From NCBI GenBank assembly GCA_016282415.1, contig JAEEKO010000004.1, positions 1 to 9,954 on the forward strand: 9,954 nt of DNA, given 5' to 3'. Position numbers and translations under genes: made by a program. This document shows positions 5,442-9,954 of this stretch, one piece after another. The notes beneath the pieces were generated by a model that searched no databases, was not told the DNA's origin, and saw only the letters and a list, made by a program, of their open reading frames with translations. The stretch's first letter is position 1. Every line of letters starts with the position of its first letter. The stretch comes from Caryophanales bacterium. GTDB lineage: Bacteria > Bacillota_I > Bacilli_A > RF39 > UBA660.

Positions 5442-7838
5442 ATGGAATCGTTTTTTAACAATTTAGGTATTCCTGGCCAAGATTTATTGGTTAATAAAGA
5501 TTGCGTTTTCACAGGCGATAATTACCGTATTAGTGTATTAACAGAACGTTTAGTTCGTTTAGAGTATAGCGAAAATGGTGTTTTTTATGATAATGCTACT
5601 GAACAAGTGCATTATCGTAATATGCCAAAACCAGAATTCACCCAAACTGAAGATGATAAATACTTAGTAATTACAACTAAATATTTTCAACTACAATATC
5701 ATAAAGGATTTTCTTTTGTGGGACCTAAAATTGCCCCAGATACCAATTTAAAAATTATTTTAAGTAATACCGAAAAAGTTTATTATTTTAACCATCCTGA
5801 AGCTCGTAATTTCTTTGGTAGTAATCGTACTTTAAATACAAAATTAAAAAAAGGTTTATATTCTACTGATGGTTTTGCAACATTAGATGATGGTAATACT
5901 ATGTTGCTAGATGAAAATGGCTATTTTTTAGAAGATACTCCAAAGAGAATTGATACTTACGTATTTATGTATCGTAAAGATTTTGGCCTTGCTTTAAAAG
6001 ATTATTATCGATTAACGGGTATTCCACCATTAATTCCACGTTATGCATTAGGAGTTTGGTGGAATCGTGATATGCCATATAGTTTCTATGATACTAAGGA
6101 ACTATTAAAAGCTTTTAATAAGCATCGTATTCCACTATCAGTATTATTACTTGGTAATGATTGGCATATTCGTAACCAAAAGAATCCAAATATATTAAAG
6201 ACGGGTTATTTGTTTAATCAAAAGTTATTCCCAAATCCAAGTGAGTTATTCACATACATGCATGATCGAGGTGTTAGGGTTGGTTTAAATATTAATCCAA
6301 CTGAAGGTATCATGCCACATGAAACAAATTATAAATTATTTAAAGAAGCAGTTGGTGATAATGTTAATCAAGTTATTCCGTTTAATGCTTTAAATAAAAC
6401 TTTTATTGATGCTTACTTTAGTTTCATGATTAAACCTTTAAATGATTTAGGTGCTGATTTCTTCTGGCTAGATTATGAAGCTAAGGATGAAATAATTAAT
6501 CGTGCGTTAAATTATTATCATTTTAATTATTATAAAGGTTTTGAAAATAAACGTGGTTTAATTCTAGCTAATAATACGACGATTGCTGGTCATTTATATC
6601 CAGTTCATTATAGTGGCCGTACAAATGTTAGTTGGAAAGTATTAAAAGATATTCCATACTTTAATGCAACAGCAAGTAATATTGGTATTTCTTGGTGGAG
6701 TCATGATATTGGTGGTTATGAAGGCGGTAGTGAAGATAATGAACTTTATACTCGTTATGTTCAACTTGGCTGTTTCTCACCAATCTTAAGATTTAGTGCT
6801 AAAAAAGGTCACTATTATAAAAGAGAACCATGGCGTTGGGATTCTAATACTTATGAAATTGTTAAACATTATTTAACATTAAGACATCGTTTAATTCCAT
6901 ATATTTATAGTGAAGCTTATCGTTATTATCATATTGGTTTACCATTATGTGAACCAATTTATTATGTTTATCCTGAAATATATGATGAAGTTGGTTATCG
7001 TAATGAATATTATTTTGGTAGTTCAATGTTTGTATCACCAATCACTAAACCAATGGATCGTATTATGAATCGTAGTGTTGAGCGAATCTATTTACCAGAA
7101 GGGGTATGGTATGATTTTAAAACTGGTAAACGTTATCAAGGTGATAAACGTTATGTAACCTTCCAAAATAATGAAGATTATCCAGTGTTTGTTAAGAGTG
7201 GAGGTATTATTCCACTAGCGGTACTTGGGGATAACTTAAATGATACTAGTGTTCCAAGTACAATGGAATTCCATATCTTCCCAGGTCAAAATAATACTTA
7301 TAATTTATATGAAGATGATGGAGTTTCTTCATTATTCGAAGATGGTTACTATACCATCACTAGCATTGATTATAACTATATGCCTAATAATTATACGGTT
7401 ACGATTCGACCAATTGAAGGTAAAAATGGTATTATTCCAGAAAAACGTAATTATATAATTCGATTTAGAAATGTTCGACAAGCTGATGATGTTACGGCCT
7501 TTATTGGTAGTCAAGAAATTGCGGTTGAAACTCAAGAAGAAGAAAATGACTTCGTGGTAACAATTAAAGATGTTAGTACAGCAAGTCAGTTAACCGTTAA
7601 TTGTAAAGGTACGGATATTGAAATTGATGCCGTTCGTTTAATCAATGAAGAAATTGATTTAATTATTTCTGATTTAAAGATTTCGACTGAGTTAAAAGAA
7701 GAAATTTCATATATTATCTTTAATGATGAAGACATGCGTAAAAAACGTATTAAAATCCGTAAATTAAGGAATAAAGGACTAGATCCAGTATTTATTAAAA
7801 TGTTCATAAAATTACTTGAATATGTTGAAAATTTATAA
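5442..7838 (+). CDS. Glycoside hydrolase family 31 protein with altered active site
   Basis: This 798-aa protein has no signal peptide and is probably cytoplasmic. GH31 enzymes split alpha-glucosides, alpha-xylosides and related sugars with retention. It has an N-terminal galactose-mutarotase-like domain (about 10-190), a TIM barrel (about 195-540), beta domains (about 555-720) and a charged helical tail (about 730-798). The nucleophile region is FFWLDYEAK with D344, like the W-I-D of the family. Also present are YALGVWW (201-207), WWSHDIGGY (418-426) and RFSAKKGHYYKREPW. The acid/base Asp in the usual S-G-D-T is Arg393 (HYSGRTNVSW), and the usual D-M-D-W-H reads G-N-D-W-H (238-242). The substrate and even hydrolytic activity are therefore open. 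The start is set by GGTGA 5433-5437, 4 nt before the ATG. It is a single-gene unit with no transporter or other sugar genes beside it. Confidence 0.88.
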   Translation: MESFFNNLGIPGQDLLVNKDCVFTGDNYRISVLTERLVRLEYSENGVFYDNATEQVHYRNMPKPEFTQTEDDKYLVITTKYFQLQYHKGFSFVGPKIAPDTNLKIILSNTEKVYYFNHPEARNFFGSNRTLNTKLKKGLYSTDGFATLDDGNTMLLDENGYFLEDTPKRIDTYVFMYRKDFGLALKDYYRLTGIPPLIPRYALGVWWNRDMPYSFYDTKELLKAFNKHRIPLSVLLLGNDWHIRNQKNPNILKTGYLFNQKLFPNPSELFTYMHDRGVRVGLNINPTEGIMPHETNYKLFKEAVGDNVNQVIPFNALNKTFIDAYFSFMIKPLNDLGADFFWLDYEAKDEIINRALNYYHFNYYKGFENKRGLILANNTTIAGHLYPVHYSGRTNVSWKVLKDIPYFNATASNIGISWWSHDIGGYEGGSEDNELYTRYVQLGCFSPILRFSAKKGHYYKREPWRWDSNTYEIVKHYLTLRHRLIPYIYSEAYRYYHIGLPLCEPIYYVYPEIYDEVGYRNEYYFGSSMFVSPITKPMDRIMNRSVERIYLPEGVWYDFKTGKRYQGDKRYVTFQNNEDYPVFVKSGGIIPLAVLGDNLNDTSVPSTMEFHIFPGQNNTYNLYEDDGVSSLFEDGYYTITSIDYNYMPNNYTVTIRPIEGKNGIIPEKRNYIIRFRNVRQADDVTAFIGSQEIAVETQEEENDFVVTIKDVSTASQLTVNCKGTDIEIDAVRLINEEIDLIISDLKISTELKEEISYIIFNDEDMRKKRIKIRKLRNKGLDPVFIKMFIKLLEYVENL

Positions 7839-7844
7839 TATAAT
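7816..7844 (+). promoter_or_regulatory. SigA-type promoter of the T-box / leuS operon
   Basis: TTGAAT (7816-7821) and TATAAT (7839-7844) are separated by 17 bp. The -35 lies inside the last codons of the GH31 gene and the -10 starts just after its stop. A second overlapping TATAAT is at 7834-7839. The predicted start near 7851 coincides with the 5' end of the T-box leader. Confidence 0.75.
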
Positions 7845-7850
7845 CGTTGT

Positions 7851-8050
7851 AAGCGATGAAAAAAGAGTAGTAATAAATTGATAATTTAAAAGAGAGTTAG
7901 TGGTTGGTGCAAACTAATAATTTAGATTTATGAACTTGCTTTTGGATGTGTTTGGAGAATGCTCCTTTATCAAGATTAAGCTAGAGCAATCTAGAAATTA
8001 AGGTGGTACCACGTTTAAATACGTCCTTATTAGGACGTATTTTTATTTTT
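7851..8050 (+). promoter_or_regulatory. T-box riboswitch leader, tRNA-Leu specific
   Basis: The leader senses uncharged tRNA-Leu and lets transcription continue when charging is low. Stem I shows AGTA (7866-7869) for the loop E side, the conserved AGAGAGTTAGTGGTTGGTG (7891-7909), and GAA (7932-7934) followed by the specifier CTT (7935-7937), a Leu codon, then G. A GGAG/CTCC hairpin (7954-7965) and a CTAGA/TCTAG stem III (7981-7994) follow. The T-box itself is AAGGTGGTACCACG (8000-8013). Its TGGT (8004-8007) would pair with the 3' ACCA of a tRNA with discriminator A, as in tRNA-Leu. A terminator ends it. The downstream leuS confirms the specificity. The family call is firm; the exact specifier position is from motif reading, not folding. 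Confidence 0.92.
8017..8050 (+). terminator. T-box conditional terminator
   Basis: AAATACGTCCT (8017-8027) pairs over 11 bp with AGGACGTATTT (8032-8042) around TATT, followed by a T-rich run to 8050. It lies just after the T-box sequence, so antiterminator and terminator should be exclusive. It also blocks read-through from GH31, which has no terminator of its own. Confidence 0.88.
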
Positions 8051-8068
8051 ATAGAAAAGAGGGTAATT

Positions 8069-8431
8069 ATGCGAGAATTAATACTATCATTAATCTTTTT
8101 TGGTTTTGTTTTTATAACGTCAATAATAATATTTAATATTATTAAATGGCGATTATTAAAAAAGAAACTAGGTTATAATTTTATCGGAGTTTCTTATTTA
8201 GTAAATAAGTTTCGATTAAACAAAGCTAAAGTTAATTTAAAAAAGCTGATTAATCAATTAACGGTGATTAATTCATTCATAATTGCGTTTGTATCAACCT
8301 TTATTTGTATGTTACCAATGAAGTTATTTTGGCAACTCGGATTGGGGTTTATATTATTATTAATTTTGATTTATGCCTTATATGAAATATATGGTAGAAG
8401 ATTACATAAGAAATGGGGAAATAAAAGATGA
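8069..8431 (+). CDS. Small membrane protein of unknown function in the leuS operon
   Basis: I do not recognise this 120-aa protein. It has three hydrophobic segments: one at the N-terminus (about 4-25), then a basic stretch rich in Lys/Arg (about 26-60, with LLKKKLGYNF and NKFRLNKAKVNLKKL), then two adjacent segments (about 65-86 and 88-108), and a basic end (GRRLHKKWGNKR). By the positive-inside rule both the middle stretch and the C-terminus should face the cytoplasm. No catalytic or metal motif is visible. AGAGGG (8058-8063) sits 5 nt before ATG 8069; the open frame extends back to a GTG at 8003 inside the T-box, but that part is leader RNA. It is the first gene after the leucine T-box and its stop overlaps leuS (ATGA), so it should be expressed with leuS when leucyl-tRNA is short. 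Confidence 0.8.
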   Translation: MRELILSLIFFGFVFITSIIIFNIIKWRLLKKKLGYNFIGVSYLVNKFRLNKAKVNLKKLINQLTVINSFIIAFVSTFICMLPMKLFWQLGLGFILLLILIYALYEIYGRRLHKKWGNKR

Positions 8432-9954
8432 ATTTTAAAGAAATAGAAGCTAAATGGCAAAAATACTGGGAAGATAATCATACTTTTAGAACGGATATTT
8501 GGGATTTTTCAAAACCTAAATATTATGTTTTGGATATGTTCCCTTATCCATCAGGAGTAGGTTTACACGCTGGTCATCCTGAAGGATATACAGCAACGGA
8601 TATTGTTTCCAGAATGAAAAGAATGCAAGGTTATAACGTATTACATCCAATGGGATATGATTCATTCGGATTACCAGCTGAGCAATATGCAATTAAAACT
8701 GGTAATCATCCTGATGGATTTACTGAAAAGAATATTGAAACCTTCTCTAAGCAATTAAAAGAATTAGGTTTTGATTATGACTGGGATCGTGTGGTTGCTA
8801 CTAGTGATCCAAAGTACTATAAGTGGACTCAATGGATTTTTAAACAATTATACAATGATGGATATGCTAAATATGTTGATATGCCAGTTAACTGGTGTGA
8901 AGAATTAGGTACGGTATTATCTAATGATGAAGTTATTGATGGCAAATCTGAACGTGGGGGATTCCCAGTTGTTCGTAAAAACATGCGTCAATTATGTATT
9001 GATCAACCAGCCTTTGCTGAAAAGTTACTTGCTGGATTAGATGAAATTGACTGGCCACAATCTACTAAAGAAATGCAACGTAACTGGATTGGAAAATCAA
9101 CTGGTGTTGAAATGGATGTTGATATTGTTGGTGGTGGTAAGTTTAGTATCTTTACTACTTGTATTGAAACGGTTTATGGTATTACCTTCTTTGTAATTGC
9201 CCCAGATGGTAAATTAATTAAGGATTTAATGCCACGTATTGAAAATGTTGATGAAGTTCAAGCTTACATTGATGAAACTGCTAAGAAATCTGCTATGGAT
9301 CGTACCGAATTAAATAAAGGTAAATCAGGAGTAGAAGTTAAAGGAGTTAAAGCGATTAATCCAATTAATGGGGAAGAAGTTCCAATTTTCTTAGGAGACT
9401 TTGTTTTAGGTGATTATGGTACTGGGGCCGTTATGGCAGTTCCAGCACATGATCAAAGAGATTACGAATATGCTAAAGTTCATAATTTGGAAATTATTGA
9501 AGTAATTGAAGGCGGTAATATTAATGAACAAGCTTTTGAAAAATATGATTATTTAGGAAAAGGTTGTAAGTTAATTAATTCCGAAGAATTTAGTGGTTTA
9601 ACCGTTGAAGAAGCTAAAGAAGCAATTACTGATAAATTAGTTAAAGCAGGTATTGCTCGTCGTACGGTTAATTATAAGTTCCGTGAATGGATCTTTGCTC
9701 GTCAAAGATATTGGGGTGAACCAGTACCAATCGTTCATGGTGAAGATGGTAAAGATTATGTTTTAAGTGATGAAGAATTACCACTTGTATTACCAGAATT
9801 AAATGATTATCAAGGTCATAATGGCAAGGCACCACTTGAAAATGCTGAAGCGTGGAAACATTATGATAAAAATGGTATTAAGGGATTAAGAGAAACTTCA
9901 ACAATGCCAGGTTCTGCTGGTTCTAGTTGGTATTTCTTAAGATATATTGATCCT
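8428..9954 (+). CDS. leuS: Leucine--tRNA ligase (5' part, runs off the window)
   Basis: Class I synthetase that attaches leucine to tRNA-Leu in the cytoplasm. The first 509 codons are present of an expected 800 or so. Visible are MNFKEIEAKWQKYW, the HIGH-type site FPYPSGVGLHAGHPEGY (H47-H50), ATDIVSRMKRMQGYNVLHPM, NWCEELGTVLSNDEVIDG, and STKEMQRNWIGKS leading into the CP1 editing domain (about 225-420). In that domain the threonine-rich motif, commonly TTRPDT, reads T243-T-C-I-E-T248, while GTGAVMAVPAHDQRD (331-345) with its Asp is kept. FREWIFARQRYWGEPVPIVH and MPGSAGSSWYFLRYIDP mark the return to the catalytic core; KMSKS lies beyond the window. The ATG overlaps the stop of the membrane-protein gene by 4 bp, with GGGGAA just upstream. 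It is controlled by the leucine T-box. Confidence 0.97.
   Translation, partial: MNFKEIEAKWQKYWEDNHTFRTDIWDFSKPKYYVLDMFPYPSGVGLHAGHPEGYTATDIVSRMKRMQGYNVLHPMGYDSFGLPAEQYAIKTGNHPDGFTEKNIETFSKQLKELGFDYDWDRVVATSDPKYYKWTQWIFKQLYNDGYAKYVDMPVNWCEELGTVLSNDEVIDGKSERGGFPVVRKNMRQLCIDQPAFAEKLLAGLDEIDWPQSTKEMQRNWIGKSTGVEMDVDIVGGGKFSIFTTCIETVYGITFFVIAPDGKLIKDLMPRIENVDEVQAYIDETAKKSAMDRTELNKGKSGVEVKGVKAINPINGEEVPIFLGDFVLGDYGTGAVMAVPAHDQRDYEYAKVHNLEIIEVIEGGNINEQAFEKYDYLGKGCKLINSEEFSGLTVEEAKEAITDKLVKAGIARRTVNYKFREWIFARQRYWGEPVPIVHGEDGKDYVLSDEELPLVLPELNDYQGHNGKAPLENAEAWKHYDKNGIKGLRETSTMPGSAGSSWYFLRYIDP

Noticed and set aside
7240..7807. Open frames inside the GH31 gene at 7240-7458 (+), 7332-7535 (-) and 7586-7807 (-)
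   Set aside because: They lie wholly within the strongly supported GH31 frame, lack Shine-Dalgarno sites and encode low-complexity Ile/Asn-rich peptides typical of shadow frames in AT-rich DNA.
8003..8068. Upstream extension of the small membrane protein to GTG 8003
   Set aside because: It would translate the T-box and terminator RNA. A proper Shine-Dalgarno is found only before ATG 8069.
233..9954. Alternative genetic code (TGA as Trp), suggested by the Mollicute-like base composition
   Set aside because: Trp residues at conserved sites in GH31 and LeuRS are all TGG, and TGA ends the small membrane-protein gene exactly where leuS starts.

Overview
The window is about 10 kb of AT-rich bacterial DNA. 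It reads as a low-GC Firmicute of the Bacilli / Erysipelotrichia / RF39-like kind, probably an uncultured gut lineage. The reasons are strong A/T third-position bias, Shine-Dalgarno sites of the AGGAG and GGTGA type, short perfect intrinsic terminators, SigA-type promoters, and a T-box leader in front of leuS. Every Trp codon inspected is TGG and TGA is used as a stop, so the code is standard rather than Mycoplasma-like. The lineage is inferred, not proven. There are no rRNA or tRNA genes, CRISPR arrays, insertion sequences or clear phage genes.

Layout. (1) 1-128: the last 33 codons of a gene and its terminator. (2) 130-1690: a two-gene transcription unit, an MscS-type mechanosensitive channel followed 8 bp later by a PAP2-family membrane phosphatase, closed by a terminator. 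(3) 1691-2959: deoD (purine-nucleoside phosphorylase) overlapping a GNAT acetyltransferase by 8 bp, with a tandem direct repeat upstream and a terminator downstream. (4) 2976-4377: a single-gene unit for a large prepilin-like protein with a type III (pilin) signal, a LamG-like domain and a C-terminal InlB-type repeat half. (5) 4376-5284, minus strand: a radical SAM protein of the YtqA/MnmL (TIGR01212) family, convergent with the pilin gene and sharing its bidirectional terminator. (6) 5321-7838: a divergent, promoter-driven GH31 glycoside hydrolase of 798 aa. (7) 7816-9954: a promoter inside the end of the GH31 gene drives a leucine T-box leader, then a small three-helix membrane protein, then leuS, which overlaps it by 4 bp and runs off the window (509 codons present).

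Most of this is housekeeping: osmotic protection, nucleoside salvage, tRNA wobble modification and tRNA-Leu charging under tRNA-Leu sensing. Three things stand out. The pilin-like protein appears to carry one InlB B-type repeat split in two by an inserted LamG domain. The GH31 enzyme has Arg where the family has its acid/base Asp, and a second active-site Asp is also changed. The LeuRS has TTCIET instead of the usual TTRPDT threonine-rich editing motif. Also notable is an unidentified small membrane protein placed between the leucine T-box and leuS. I see no convincing multi-gene new system; the pilin/LamG protein is the best candidate for unusual biology.
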